64,000 nt of DNA, from positions 1 through 64,000 of the forward strand of contig NZ_AJKR01000003.1 of assembly GCF_000257665.1 (NCBI RefSeq). The letters run 5' to 3'. Shown piece after piece: positions 54,752 to 64,000 of this stretch; position 1 is the stretch's first letter, and each line of letters starts with the position of its first letter. A model generated the notes under the pieces. The model ran no database searches. It was not told the DNA's origin and saw only the letters and a list, made by a program, of their open reading frames with translations. This DNA comes from Candidatus Aquiluna sp. IMCC13023 (GTDB lineage: Bacteria > Actinomycetota > Actinomycetes > Actinomycetales > Microbacteriaceae). The position numbers and the translations under genes were made by a program.

Positions 54752-55933
54752 TTGTCAGAGATCCCGAATTACCAGGCCGTAATAAAAGTAGTTGGCGTCG
54801 GCGGCGGTGGGGTTAATGCTTTGAACCGGATGGTTCAGTCTGGTTTGCGAGGCGTGGAGTTTGTTGCTATCAACACTGACGCCCAAGCACTCCTTATGAG
54901 CGATGCAGATGTCAAGCTAGACATTGGACGAGACATAACCCGTGGACTAGGTGCTGGAGCAGATCCAGAAGTAGGGCGCCGAGCAGCCGAAGAGCACGAG
55001 AGCGAGATAGAAGCAGCTCTCAAGGGTGCTGACATGGTGTTTGTCACCGCTGGAGAAGGCGGAGGAACCGGAACCGGTGGAGCTCCTGTCGTGGCAAGAA
55101 TTGCTAAGCGTCTGGGTGCATTGACAGTTGGTGTGGTAACCCGTCCGTTTAATTTCGAGGGCAAAAGAAGAGCAGTTCAGGCTGACGAAGGTATCAGCGC
55201 GCTTCGCGAAGAAGTTGACACTCTGATTGTGGTTCCAAACCAACGCCTGCTGGAAATGACAAACAAGAAGATTTCAGCCCTAGAGGCCTTCATGACCGCG
55301 GATGATGTTTTGCGTGCTGGAGTCCAGGGCATTAGCGACCTAATCGTTGTGCCGGGCCTTATAAACCTGGACTTCAACGACGTTAAGTCGGTCATGCAGG
55401 GCGCTGGAAGTGCTCTCATGGGCATTGGAACCGCTAAGGGCGAAGATCGAGCTGTGAGAGCTGCTGAAATCGCGGTTTCTTCACCGCTTTTGGAGGCAAC
55501 AATCGAGGGTGCTCACGGAGTCTTGCTTCTAATTCAGGGAGCTTCGGACTTGGGTCTCCACGAAATTGATGATGCGGCCAGATTGGTCCAAGAAGCAGTT
55601 CACCCAGAGGCAAACATTATCTTTGGTGCGACCATCGAGGACACCCTGGGCGATGAAGTCAGAGTTACCGTCATAGCGGCCGGCTTTGATGGTGGCGAAC
55701 CCACATATCGCAAGTTTGAAGCAAGCGCTTTGGGGGTTGCAGCTCTAGCCGCAGCTTCCGAGGCCGCAACTGCCTCAGGGGACCAGGAAGCGCAAGGCTT
55801 AGAAATTGAAGAAGTTACTGCCCCGAGCTTTGAGTTCAGTGAAGATTCAGAAGAGGCCGTAGAGGCCAAGCAAAAGGTCTCTACACCTGGATACTTTGGA
55901 GACGACCTGGACCTGCCTGAATTCTTCCGTTGA
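54752..55933 (+). CDS. ftsZ: Cell division GTPase FtsZ
   Basis: TTG 54752 has a perfect AAGGAGG at 54740-54746. The GTP motif [14 protein letters not shown] near residue 104, VGVVTRPF and FNDVKSVM of the T7 loop region, and an acidic linker with the C-terminal peptide [10 protein letters not shown] are all as expected. It forms the Z-ring. A 142-base spacer upstream may hold its own promoter, possibly an FtsR target (inference). Confidence 0.98.
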   Translation: MSEIPNYQAVIKVVGVGGGGVNALNRMVQSGLRGVEFVAINTDAQALLMSDADVKLDIGRDITRGLGAGADPEVGRRAAEEHESEIEAALKGADMVFVTAGEGGGTGTGGAPVVARIAKRLGALTVGVVTRPFNFEGKRRAVQADEGISALREEVDTLIVVPNQRLLEMTNKKISALEAFMTADDVLRAGVQGISDLIVVPGLINLDFNDVKSVMQGAGSALMGIGTAKGEDRAVRAAEIAVSSPLLEATIEGAHGVLLLIQGASDLGLHEIDDAARLVQEAVHPEANIIFGATIEDTLGDEVRVTVIAAGFDGGEPTYRKFEASALGVAALAAASEAATASGDQEAQGLEIEEVTAPSFEFSEDSEEAVEAKQKVSTPGYFGDDLDLPEFFR

Positions 55934-56622
55934 GCCAACTAGCAACTCGATACAAAGAAGTTCAAGACCGTATTTCGGCGGCAGCCTCGGCTGCTGGGCG
56001 GCACGGCTCGGACGTAGAGCTAATAGTAATTACAAAGACGCATCCGACCATTGTTGTGGCTGAACTCGCGGATTTGGGTCACCGCAGCTTTGGTGAGAAT
56101 AGGGACCAAGAGGCAAAGCCGAAGGCTATGGAGCTTGATCTTCTCAGGCCGAATTCCAATTTTGATTGGCATTTCGTGGGTCAATTGCAGTCAAATAAAG
56201 TCAAAAGCGCGATGAGTTATGCCAAAACTATTCATTCGCTAGATAGACCAAGCCTGCTCAAGGAAATAGCAAAACAGCTTGCCGCAAGCGAAACTCAAAT
56301 TGATTGCTACATTGAGCTGAATTTGACCGAGGATCTAAACCGCGGTGGTCTGGATCCCTCAATGGTCAAGCAGTTTGCCGACTCGGCTCTAGCGGTTCCA
56401 GGGCTGACTTTGCTCGGGGTGATGGCAGTCGCGGGTCTAGATGTTGACCCAAGGGTCGATTTTGAAACTGCCGTTCGCATAAGCCGTGAACTGCAGCAAA
56501 TTGCGCCGGAGGCCAAGGCTTTATCAATCGGAATGAGTGCCGATTACGAAGTGGCAATTGAACTTGGCGCGACACACGTGCGGATTGGTAGCGCAATTAC
56601 CGGCCCACGCGGAAACAACTAA
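55930..56622 (+). CDS. yggS: YggS/PLPBP family pyridoxal-phosphate homeostasis protein
   Basis: TTG 55930 overlaps the ftsZ stop by 4 bases. LIVITKTHP contains the PLP Lys, with [22 protein letters not shown] and [16 protein letters not shown]. It binds PLP but has no known catalysis. Many actinobacteria carry pgeF between ftsZ and this gene; here it is absent. Confidence 0.93.
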   Translation: MSQLATRYKEVQDRISAAASAAGRHGSDVELIVITKTHPTIVVAELADLGHRSFGENRDQEAKPKAMELDLLRPNSNFDWHFVGQLQSNKVKSAMSYAKTIHSLDRPSLLKEIAKQLAASETQIDCYIELNLTEDLNRGGLDPSMVKQFADSALAVPGLTLLGVMAVAGLDVDPRVDFETAVRISRELQQIAPEAKALSIGMSADYEVAIELGATHVRIGSAITGPRGNN

Positions 56623-56651
56623 TAGTCTTTATCTAACTTTAGGAGTAGTAA

Positions 56652-57041
56652 ATGGGCATTCTCAGTTCGACGATGAATTACTTTGGTTTCGGCAGCTCAG
56701 AGAGCGCTAAGCCGGATACGGCAAAACCTAGGGCAAGCGCACCTCGTCCGCGTCGGTCTTCGGACATGTCTGAAATCATCACGCTTGAGCCGCAAACTTA
56801 CGCGGACGCTAAAGAGGTTGCCTCTCACTTCCGCACCGGAGTTCCGGTCATCGTAAACATTGGAGCCATGAGCGAAGCTGACGCGAAACAAATGCGAGAC
56901 TTCATGCTCGGGCTAAAGGAGGGCCTAGAAGGTCACCTGCGACGAGTCACTCCGAAAGTTTTTCTGCTTAGCCCATCTCATGTAATTGTTTCTGACGCTG
57001 AATCTGACTCGTCGGATGCGGACAACATGGACATTTCCTAG
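56652..57041 (+). CDS. sepF: Division protein SepF
   Basis: ATG 56652 has TAGGAG upstream. An N-terminal membrane-binding helix (MGILSSTMNYFGF), a disordered Ala/Pro/Arg linker and the SepF core (EIITLEPQTYADAKEVA … VIVNIGAMSEADAKQMRDFMLGL). It anchors FtsZ to the membrane, replacing FtsA, which is missing. Confidence 0.95.
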   Translation: MGILSSTMNYFGFGSSESAKPDTAKPRASAPRPRRSSDMSEIITLEPQTYADAKEVASHFRTGVPVIVNIGAMSEADAKQMRDFMLGLKEGLEGHLRRVTPKVFLLSPSHVIVSDAESDSSDADNMDIS

Positions 57042-57045
57042 AGGC

Positions 57046-57330
57046 ATGTCAATAATCGGACTCACTCTTTATTGGGTGCTGCAGCTGTTTTTTTACGCGA
57101 TGATCATTCGTTTCATCGCTGAGCTCGTGATGAGCGTAAATCGTGGTTGGAGACCGAAAGGTCTACTGCTACCGGTATTTGACCTTTGTTATTCAGTCAC
57201 CGATCCGCCACTAAAGTTCGCTAGACGCTTTATACCTCCGCTCAGACTCGGCCCAATTGCGCTGGATTTGGCTTGGACCGTGCTGCTTATTGCGGTCTTA
57301 ATTCTTCAGAGCTTTGCAAGAGGACTCTAA
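57046..57330 (+). CDS. yggT: YggT family membrane protein
   Basis: ATG 57046 is chosen, 4 bases after the sepF stop; a longer frame from 56986 would overlap sepF. Two membrane helices flank the conserved DPPLKFARRFIPPLRLGPIALDL block. Often placed between sepF and divIVA; function unknown. Confidence 0.9.
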   Translation: MSIIGLTLYWVLQLFFYAMIIRFIAELVMSVNRGWRPKGLLLPVFDLCYSVTDPPLKFARRFIPPLRLGPIALDLAWTVLLIAVLILQSFARGL

Positions 57331-57383
57331 CTGCCAATAACATAGGGACAGCTCACCGTAAAAAAATTTAGAAGAGGTTTAAA

Positions 57384-58025
57384 ATGGCGCTGCTGCCCGA
57401 GGACATTCTCAGCAAGAGATTTCTAACTACTAAGTTCCGTGAGGGCTACGACCAGGACGAGGTCGATGACTTCCTTGACGAAGTAGTTCTTGAATTCCGT
57501 CGGGTTGTCACAGAAAACCAAGACCTAAAAGCCGGCGGCACCAAGCTGAACGATTCCCTGGCTGCGCCGGCGAAAGCCGTATCTTTCCCTGAGGCAAGTG
57601 ACCCTGCTTCGGATGGCTCCCTAGAGGGGACGGATTCCTCCAAGAGCATCATTGAACTGGCCCAAAAGCTTCACGAGGACCACGTTCGAGATGGTCAAGT
57701 CAAGCGCGACCAGTTGGTTCGAGATGGTCAAGAGCAAGCTGCCCGGTTGGTAAGGGATGCTGAGGCTGAATCTCGAGAGGTACTCGGCAAGCTTGAAATT
57801 GAGCGCAAGAACGCTCTTGAGGCAATTGAAGAGTTGAAACTCTTTGAGGCAGATTACCGTGAGCAACTTCGTCGCTACATCGAAGATCAATTGGACCAGC
57901 TAACTCGCGAGGAGGTTGTCGCGACGATTGCCCCCGCCGAGCAAAGTAGCCCCTCAGGCTCTTCGGTTGAAGCAGAAGATTCGACTATGACGGAAGCTTA
58001 CGATTCCGAGGGTGAGCAGAAGTAA
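57384..58025 (+). CDS. divIVA: Polar growth protein DivIVA (Wag31)
   Basis: Residues 1-60 (LLPEDILSKRFLTTKFREGYDQDEVDDFLDEV) are the membrane-curvature-binding DivIVA head. A variable linker (~60-105) precedes a coiled coil (~105-185). It organises growth poles in actinobacteria. ATG 57384 after GAGG; its end overlaps lspA by 14 bases. Confidence 0.94.
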   Translation: MALLPEDILSKRFLTTKFREGYDQDEVDDFLDEVVLEFRRVVTENQDLKAGGTKLNDSLAAPAKAVSFPEASDPASDGSLEGTDSSKSIIELAQKLHEDHVRDGQVKRDQLVRDGQEQAARLVRDAEAESREVLGKLEIERKNALEAIEELKLFEADYREQLRRYIEDQLDQLTREEVVATIAPAEQSSPSGSSVEAEDSTMTEAYDSEGEQK

Positions 58026-58512
58026 GGGCGGAGCCGGGAAATTACTGATATTCCTTGGGACCGCTTTTAGCATTGTTGCACTTGACCAATCCACTAAATT
58101 TTGGGCGGAAGCAAACCTTACAAACCAATCTGTTCAAGTAATCGGTGATCTTCTAAGGTTCCGGCTTGCCTACAACGATGCGGCCGCGTTCTCATTGGGA
58201 GTCGGAGCAACTTGGGTTCTAACTATTATCTCGACGGTCGCTGTGATAGCGATGCTTGTGCTCAGTCCGCGGATCAAGACGGGCTATTGGGCGCTTATAG
58301 GCGGCTTTGTCCTTGGGGGAGCAATGGGTAATTGGATAGACCGGGCTTTCAAAGCTCCAGAGTTTTTCAATGGCCACGTAGTGGATTTCATTCAAATTCC
58401 GTTGAATTTTGCGATCTTCAATTTGGCCGACACTTTTTTAGTAATAGGCGTGGTTTTGGCTGTCATACAAACAGTTCGCGGAGATGAAATAGGCGGCGGA
58501 CGTGCAGCCTAA
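58012..58512 (+). CDS. lspA: Lipoprotein signal peptidase LspA
   Basis: GTG 58012. Four membrane helices with LDQSTKFW, YNDAAAFSLG and FNLADTFLV, giving the two catalytic Asp. It cleaves lipoprotein signals; this window carries at least four lipoprotein genes (proteins A, B, C and E) that are its substrates. Confidence 0.95.
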   Translation: MSRSKGGAGKLLIFLGTAFSIVALDQSTKFWAEANLTNQSVQVIGDLLRFRLAYNDAAAFSLGVGATWVLTIISTVAVIAMLVLSPRIKTGYWALIGGFVLGGAMGNWIDRAFKAPEFFNGHVVDFIQIPLNFAIFNLADTFLVIGVVLAVIQTVRGDEIGGGRAA

Positions 58513-59437
58513 ATTACTTCCTGTCCCGCCGGACATGGCAGGTTCCAGGGCTGATTCCGGGATAGCAAAAATGTTGGGGATTTCCCGCAGTCATGTTGCA
58601 GAGCTGATTGCGGCGGGCGCTGTCAGTCAGAATGGCATTCTGGTTGCAAAGTCTGATCGGTTGGTGGCTGATGCCGTGCTCGAGGTTGTTCTCGAGGAGG
58701 TCTCCCGAGAAATCTCGGTCCAGCCAGAAGATGTTGCAGCGCTGAAGATTATTTTTCAAGATGAACACATAGTTGTTATTGACAAGCCATCCGGTGTTGT
58801 TTCACACCCTTCTCAGGGGTTCGTGGGGCCTTCGGTGCCGGGCGTGCTGATGGCTAGAGGTATCGTTTTGAGCACCTCGGGTGCTCAAGAGCGTCAAGGT
58901 ATCGTTCAGCGGCTTGACGTGGGAACCAGCGGCCTTATGGTGCTTGCGAAATCCGAGATGTCATATTCGGTTCTAAAGCAAGCCTTTCGAGACCGTGTTG
59001 TAAAAAAGACTTACCATGCATTGGTGCAGGGGCACCCTGAGCCGTCCCGTGGGACCATTGACACGCCAATTGGGCGCAGTACCAAACATGACTACAAGTT
59101 CACTATTTCGGCTGCAGGCAAGCCTGCAGTGACTCATTACGAGACCATTGAGGTTCTTCCGGCAGCAGCGCTGATGAAGGTGGGCCTGGAAACAGGCAGG
59201 ACCCACCAAATTAGGGTTCATTTCTCTCATTTTCGGCACCCATTGGTCGGCGACCCCTTATACGGTTCCGATCCAAAACTGGCAGCTTCTCTTGATCTAG
59301 ATCGGCAGTGGCTGCATGCAAAACGCCTTGGCTTTAATCACCCGGCAACTGGGGAATTTGTCGAATTCGAAAGTGAATACCCAACTGATTTAGAAATCGC
59401 CCTCAATCGCCTCCGCGATGTCGACTTTCGCATCTAA
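58502..59437 (+). CDS. RluD-like 23S rRNA/tRNA pseudouridine synthase
   Basis: GTG 58502 overlaps lspA. An S4-like N-terminal domain (ISRSHVAELIAAGAVSQNG) precedes the catalytic part with RLDVGTSGLMVLAK (catalytic Asp) and TGRTHQIRVHFSHF. It isomerises uridine in RNA; the exact site cannot be told. Confidence 0.92.
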   Translation: MQPKLLPVPPDMAGSRADSGIAKMLGISRSHVAELIAAGAVSQNGILVAKSDRLVADAVLEVVLEEVSREISVQPEDVAALKIIFQDEHIVVIDKPSGVVSHPSQGFVGPSVPGVLMARGIVLSTSGAQERQGIVQRLDVGTSGLMVLAKSEMSYSVLKQAFRDRVVKKTYHALVQGHPEPSRGTIDTPIGRSTKHDYKFTISAAGKPAVTHYETIEVLPAAALMKVGLETGRTHQIRVHFSHFRHPLVGDPLYGSDPKLAASLDLDRQWLHAKRLGFNHPATGEFVEFESEYPTDLEIALNRLRDVDFRI

Positions 59438-59462
59438 CATAGGGGTCTAAGAAAGGTGGCAA

Positions 59463-62400
59463 ATGTCTGATAAGTCATTCGTCCACCTCCATAATCACTC
59501 CGAATATTCCATGCTCGATGGTGCGGCCAGGATAAAGCAGCTTGTCGCAAAGGCTGCCGAACTTGAAATGCCAGCCATCGCTATTACCGACCACGGCAAT
59601 AACCACGGCGCTTATGAATTTTGGAAGCAAGCAAAAGCCCACGACATAAACCCGGTTATTGGCATCGAGGCCTATCTGGCGCCTGGCAGCAGAAAAGACA
59701 AGACTCGCGTTCGCTGGGGCGACGGAGGGGGAGACGATGTCTCTGGAGGTGGTGCATACAGCCACCTGACAATGTGGGCCACAAACAATGACTCAATGCA
59801 AAACCTATTTCGACTCTCATCAGAGGCGTATCTTTCTGGTTACTATTTCAAGCCACGCATGGACCGCGAACTTCTGTCCAAGTTCGGAAAAGGGCTTATT
59901 GCGACCACTGGCTGCCCCGGTGGCGAGGTCCAAACCAGACTCCGACTGGGTCAATATCAAGAGGCTCTGGATACTGCGGCGGAATTCCGCGACATTTTCG
60001 GCGAAGGTAACTATTTCGTGGAGGTCATGGATCATGGTCTTGAGATCGAAAAAAGAGTAAGGGACGACTTACTTCGCCTTGCAAAGGACCTGCAGCTGCC
60101 ACTGGTTGCAACAAATGACTTGCACTACACCGAGAAGGAAGATTCGGTGGCTCACGACGCTTTGCTGTGCGTGCAGGTTGGATCGAATCTTGATGACCCA
60201 AATCGGTTTAAGTTCCAATCTGAGGAGTACTACCTCAAATCCGCTAAGCAAATGAGAGAGCTCTTTGCTGAAATCCCGGAGGCAGCCGACAACACGCTTC
60301 TGATTGCTGAGCGAAGTGAAATTGATTTTTCCAAGCGCGACCTCATGCCTAGATTCCCGGTTCCCGAGGGTCAAACTGAGGCTGGTTTGTTGGAAAAAGA
60401 GGTGTGGGACGGCATGAACACTCGCTTCCCGGACGGATACTCCGATGAGCACAAGCGTCAAGCTGCCTACGAGATCGACGTAATTAAATCCATGGGATTC
60501 CCCGGTTATTTCTTGGTGGTTTCTGACTTCATACGCTGGGCACGAGCCCAAGGAATACGAGTTGGCCCGGGTAGGGGCTCTGCGGCTGGCTCACTGGCCT
60601 CATACGCCCTAGGTATCACCGAGCTTGACCCGCTAAAACACGATCTGATTTTCGAGCGGTTTTTGAATCCAGAGCGACTTTCTATGCCTGACATCGATGT
60701 TGATTTTGACGATCGTCGACGCTCTGAAGTCATTAAGTATGTGACTCAAAAATACGGTGACGATCGAGTGGCGCAAATCGTCACTTTTGGAACCATCAAG
60801 GCCAAACAGGCCCTGAAGGATGCCTCACGTGTCATGGCATTGCCATATTCAGTGGGGGAGCGCCTTACAAAGGCAATGCCGCCGATGGTTTTGGGAAGAG
60901 ACATTGCGCTGAATGATCTGGTGGATCCAGATTCTGAGCGCTACTCCGAGGCGGCGGAGTTCCGGGAAATTATTGAGACCGATCCTCAGAGCCAAGAGGT
61001 GTTCAAGCTAGCCAAGGGCCTCGAGTCTTTGAAGCGTCAGTGGGGTGTCCATGCGGCGGGAGTAATCATGTCCGCTGAGCCACTAATGGACGTGATACCG
61101 ATTATGAAGCGCGAGGAAGACGGCGCCATAATCACTCAGTTTGACCAGCCTCCTTGCGAAGAGCTGGGTCTCTTGAAGATGGATTTTCTAGGACTAAGAA
61201 ACCTGACGGTCATAGATGATTCGCTTCAGAACATCTTGCAAAACCGTGGTCAAACGGTGGTGTTGGAGAGCCTGGATCTGAACTCCGATCAAAACACCTT
61301 TGACCTACTGTCCTCGGGCGACACTCTCGGGGTTTTTCAGCTGGACAGCGACAATATGAGAGCTCTGCTGAGACTCCTGAAGCCCAGTGAGTTTGAACAT
61401 ATTTCCGCCGTTATTGCGCTTTATCGTCCGGGACCAATGGGCATGAACTCACATACCAACTATGCGCAGCGAAAAAACGGACTGCAGGAGATTGAAGGAG
61501 TACACCCTGAATTGGCCGAGCCACTCAAAGAAATTCTTGGTCCAACCTTCGGCCTGATTGTTTACCAAGAGCAGGTAATGGCTGCTGCTCAGAAGGTCGC
61601 CGGTTACACGCTTGGGCAAGCGGACCTTCTTCGAAGAGCAATGGGTAAGAAAAAGCCGGAAGAGCTGGCTAAGCAGTTTGAAATTTTCAGCCAAGGCATG
61701 GTGCAAAACAAGTTCTCTAAGCCGGCGATCACCGCCCTTTGGGATACTCTTTTGCCCTTTGCTGACTACGCGTTCAACAAGGCGCACTCGGCTGGTTACG
61801 GAGTGCTTTCCTACTGGACCGCTTATCTAAAGGCAAACTTTCCCGCCGAGTACATGGCGGCATTGCTGACTTCCGTTGGAGACTCTAAAGACAAGCTGGC
61901 CATTTATCTAAACGAGTGCCGCAGGATGGGAATCAAGGTCTTGGCACCGGATGTGAACGAATCAATTGGGGTCTTTGCAGCTGTTGGAGACGACATTCGT
62001 TTTGGTCTTGAGGCTGTGAGAAACGTTGGTCACAACGTTGTTGAGTCGATCATCAAGGCCCGCACTGAAGAAGCGTTTAGTGGTTTTGATGACTTCCTCA
62101 CTCGCGTGGGTCAGCAGGCTGCCACCAAGCGAGTTGTCGAGTCTCTAATAAAAGCAGGGGCATTTGATTCCTTTGGTCACACCAGACGAGCACTGACGGC
62201 CGTGTTTGAAGAAGCAATTGAGACCGCCAGCGTAAAGCGTAAGCAAACCGCTAATGGGCAGGTGGATCTTTTCGGAGGCATCCTGGATGATGATCCTTCC
62301 GTTGTAAAAGTTCCCGATCTTCCAGAGTGGACTAAGCGGGATCTTCTCGCCAATGAGCGAGACATGCTCGGCCTTTATGTCTCGGACCATCCGCTTGCTG

Positions 62401-62954
62401 GACAAGAGTCGATGCTGATGCGTAACAGCGATATGGGGACGATCGCCCTCAAACAAAGCGACATTCAAGACGGCGAGACTGTTACTCTGGCGGGCCTAAT
62501 CACCCAGGTTCAGCACAAGGTGGCTCGCACCAGCGGGAATCAGTACGGTCAGATCACCCTGGAGGATTTTTCCGGTGAAATTTCCATAATGTTTATGGGC
62601 AAAACTTATCTTGCGAACCGAGAGCATTTGGTTGCCGACCAGACTGTTTCGGTCCGTGGAAGGGTCTCTCGCCGCGACGAGGAAATGATGATGCAGGCCT
62701 ACTCCATAGACATTCTCGATGCCGGACGTGAGCAGGGCGGGGTGTTGAAACTAAAAATTAGTGACAGCCTGGCTACCAAGGAGCGCTTGCTAAAACTCGG
62801 AGCAATTCTTGATGCCAACCCGGGACCGTGCGAGGTGCAGGTGAAGTTGGTGGGATCATCGGATCGCCACTTTATGTTGCCGCAGCGGGTCTCGGTGGGG
62901 CATGACCTCTTTGGAGAGCTAAAAGCCCTACTTGGGACCGACTCGGTTAGTTAG
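59463..62954 (+). CDS. dnaE: Replicative DNA polymerase III alpha subunit
   Basis: ATG 59463 follows AAAGGTGG. PHP domain at the start (HLHNHSEYSMLDG), catalytic palm with PDIDVDFDDRRR, fingers (RRAMGKKKPEE), a helix-hairpin-helix region and an OB fold at ~1010-1090. The 1163-residue length is normal. It is convergent with the flavin-reductase gene, overlapping by 4 bases, and upstream of hisD as in other actinobacteria. Confidence 0.97.
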   Translation: MSDKSFVHLHNHSEYSMLDGAARIKQLVAKAAELEMPAIAITDHGNNHGAYEFWKQAKAHDINPVIGIEAYLAPGSRKDKTRVRWGDGGGDDVSGGGAYSHLTMWATNNDSMQNLFRLSSEAYLSGYYFKPRMDRELLSKFGKGLIATTGCPGGEVQTRLRLGQYQEALDTAAEFRDIFGEGNYFVEVMDHGLEIEKRVRDDLLRLAKDLQLPLVATNDLHYTEKEDSVAHDALLCVQVGSNLDDPNRFKFQSEEYYLKSAKQMRELFAEIPEAADNTLLIAERSEIDFSKRDLMPRFPVPEGQTEAGLLEKEVWDGMNTRFPDGYSDEHKRQAAYEIDVIKSMGFPGYFLVVSDFIRWARAQGIRVGPGRGSAAGSLASYALGITELDPLKHDLIFERFLNPERLSMPDIDVDFDDRRRSEVIKYVTQKYGDDRVAQIVTFGTIKAKQALKDASRVMALPYSVGERLTKAMPPMVLGRDIALNDLVDPDSERYSEAAEFREIIETDPQSQEVFKLAKGLESLKRQWGVHAAGVIMSAEPLMDVIPIMKREEDGAIITQFDQPPCEELGLLKMDFLGLRNLTVIDDSLQNILQNRGQTVVLESLDLNSDQNTFDLLSSGDTLGVFQLDSDNMRALLRLLKPSEFEHISAVIALYRPGPMGMNSHTNYAQRKNGLQEIEGVHPELAEPLKEILGPTFGLIVYQEQVMAAAQKVAGYTLGQADLLRRAMGKKKPEELAKQFEIFSQGMVQNKFSKPAITALWDTLLPFADYAFNKAHSAGYGVLSYWTAYLKANFPAEYMAALLTSVGDSKDKLAIYLNECRRMGIKVLAPDVNESIGVFAAVGDDIRFGLEAVRNVGHNVVESIIKARTEEAFSGFDDFLTRVGQQAATKRVVESLIKAGAFDSFGHTRRALTAVFEEAIETASVKRKQTANGQVDLFGGILDDDPSVVKVPDLPEWTKRDLLANERDMLGLYVSDHPLAGQESMLMRNSDMGTIALKQSDIQDGETVTLAGLITQVQHKVARTSGNQYGQITLEDFSGEISIMFMGKTYLANREHLVADQTVSVRGRVSRRDEEMMMQAYSIDILDAGREQGGVLKLKISDSLATKERLLKLGAILDANPGPCEVQVKLVGSSDRHFMLPQRVSVGHDLFGELKALLGTDSVS

Positions 62955-63475
62955 AAATTGTCCTGCAACCGGTCGCCTATCGTGTGATAACCGCGTTGAA
63001 AGTAAACGAGCGGCTGTTCGCAGCTTCTTGTCACGTGAGCACTTTCCAGTGCCAAAATCACCACGGCGTTTGACTCCACTTCGATTTTATTGATAACTCT
63101 TGCCATCATGACGCTTGAGGCTTCCGTAAAAATAGGCACCGACTCGGGTCCTATTTCAAAATCATCACCTAGAAACCGGTCTTCTTTAGGTCCGGCTAAT
63201 TTCTGAGCCAGGCTCAACAGCTGAGCATCTAGTGTGTGAACTGCAACCAGCTTTCCGGTAGAGACATGAGGGTAGCTCGATGCCCCTTGCGAAATATTCA
63301 GCGAAATCAGCGGAGGAGTCGACCCCAACGAGGTAACCGAAGACGCGGTGAAGCCAATTGGGTTTAGGTCACCGTCGGCTGCGGTAACAAGGGCGATGCC
63401 GGTTGCGTGGTTGCGAAAGACAGCCTTGAGGCCGTCTGGCCCAGAAAGGTCAAAGTAATCATTGTCTATAGTCAT
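62951..63475 (-). CDS. Flavin reductase-like domain protein
   Basis: ATG 63475. The 174-residue protein has the flavin-reductase/HpaC fold pattern: FRNHATGIALVTA, IGFTASSVTSLGSTPPLISLNIS and the terminal YFQRGYHTI. It should bind FMN and supply reduced flavin to an oxygenase; no partner gene is adjacent. Confidence 0.88.
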   Translation of the reverse strand: MTIDNDYFDLSGPDGLKAVFRNHATGIALVTAADGDLNPIGFTASSVTSLGSTPPLISLNISQGASSYPHVSTGKLVAVHTLDAQLLSLAQKLAGPKEDRFLGDDFEIGPESVPIFTEASSVMMARVINKIEVESNAVVILALESAHVTRSCEQPLVYFQRGYHTIGDRLQDNF

Positions 63476-63522
63476 GTCGGGATAAGGTTAGTTCATCCAG
63501 ATTTATTTAGTGGGGTTCTAAC

Positions 63523-64000
63523 GTGCGGAAAATCGAGATTTCAGGTCAGGTAACACCTGCCCTGGTAGCCGAATTACTCCCCAGAGCCTCGGTCAGCATT
63601 GATTCGGTATCCGAGACTGTGTCTCAAATCATTGCTGAAGTGAAACAAAATTCACTTGTAGCTTTAGATGCTCACGCTGAACGTTTCGATGGGCTGAAAA
63701 ACGTTTCGTTTCGAGTCCCCAAGGAAGTATTGGTGGAGGCGCTAAACCAGCTTGATAAGCCCCTTAGGGAAGCTATCGAGACGGCAATCACTAGAGTTCG
63801 TGCAGTTTCAATGGCCACGATGCCAGCTTCAGTCCGGGTTGAATTGGATGAGGGTGCAATTGTCGAACAGCTATTTATTCCGGTTGACTCGGTGGGTCTA
63901 TACGTCCCTGGCGGGAAAGCGGTTTATCCATCCAGCGTTGTTATGAACGTTGTTCCGGCTCAAGTTGCGCGTGTGCCGAGGATTGCGGTTAGCTCTCCAG
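63523..64000 (+). CDS. hisD: Histidinol dehydrogenase, N-terminal part (cut by window edge)
   Basis: GTG 63523 opens a frame that runs to the window end. The text DSVGLYVPGGKAVYPSSVVM is the hisD signature block, preceded by the usual N-terminal region. It performs the last two steps of histidine synthesis. The ribosome site is weak, and the rest lies outside the window. The dnaE-hisD neighbourhood supports the call. Confidence 0.92.
   Translation, partial: MRKIEISGQVTPALVAELLPRASVSIDSVSETVSQIIAEVKQNSLVALDAHAERFDGLKNVSFRVPKEVLVEALNQLDKPLREAIETAITRVRAVSMATMPASVRVELDEGAIVEQLFIPVDSVGLYVPGGKAVYPSSVVMNVVPAQVARVPRIAVSSP

Overview
The window looks like a chromosome segment of a small, moderate-GC actinobacterium, most likely a freshwater Microbacteriaceae of the Luna/Rhodoluna/Aquiluna type (inferred from gene content and order; no search was run). 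Support for this: a complete actinobacterial division and cell-wall cluster without ftsA (mraZ-rsmH-ftsL-ftsI-murE-murF-mraY-murD-ftsW-murG-murC-ftsQ-ftsZ-yggS-sepF-yggT-divIVA-lspA-rluD-dnaE-hisD), a garA-ftsR-MerR group, a class II DAHP synthase next to an Rv2175c-type regulator, a DUF3040 protein, and many TTG/GTG starts.

Region 1 (1-24 kb) is an accessory island for cell-surface and exported proteins. It begins with two adjacent adhesin-like genes. One is cut by the window edge. The other is a leucine-rich-repeat protein split by an apparent 1-base deletion inside an InlB-type repeat. It ends with a 1249-residue protein carrying a DUF3494 (ice-binding-like) domain, fibronectin III modules and an InlB repeat. 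These proteins share a C-terminal module of which a fourth, decayed copy lies at about 18.15-18.34 kb. Between them are two copies of a response-regulator/sensor-kinase pair (3.7-6.1 kb and 15.7-18.0 kb), a LuxR-type regulator at 18.5 kb, and five different exported or lipoprotein HExxH...E zincin-like proteins (6.5-15.7 kb). The same interval carries four copies, one badly decayed, of the 3' half of a tRNA-Pro(GGG) gene. Two of them sit next to a ~150-170 bp repeat with helically phased TGTTC/GAACA boxes. No integrase gene and no complete tRNA are present. My reading (inference) is a stack of old integrative-cassette boundaries at a tRNA-Pro site, with exported metallopeptidase-like proteins as cargo. 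The area also holds a pentanucleotide microsatellite, a relic of a copper-type P-ATPase under an OsmC gene, and a DUF805 gene.

Region 2 (24-41 kb) is ordinary core metabolism and signalling: an ABC-F protein, a CDP-alcohol phosphatidyltransferase, GarA, FtsR and a second MerR regulator, a ParA ATPase, pyruvate carboxylase, a MinD-like ATPase, peptide deformylase, long-chain acyl-CoA synthetase, a ROK sugar kinase, a PlsC-type acyltransferase, class II DAHP synthase, an Rv2175c-type DNA-binding protein, a polyprenyl diphosphate synthase and a DUF3040 membrane protein, closed by a strong terminator at about 40.95 kb.

Region 3 (41-64 kb) is the dcw cluster, preceded by a clear MraZ operator (three hexamers at 10-nt period). 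The genes are tightly coupled, mostly with 1-14 nt overlaps, and build peptidoglycan precursors (MurE, MurF, MraY, MurD, MurG, MurC), synthesise septal wall (FtsW, FtsI) and assemble the division ring (FtsQ, FtsL, FtsZ, SepF, DivIVA). Signal peptidase II, an RluD-like pseudouridine synthase, the replicative DNA polymerase DnaE, a flavin-reductase-like protein on the other strand and the start of hisD follow.

The most novel material is in region 1: the clustered exported HExxH...E family, the tRNA-Pro fragment series with phased arm-like boxes, and the shared C-terminal surface module.
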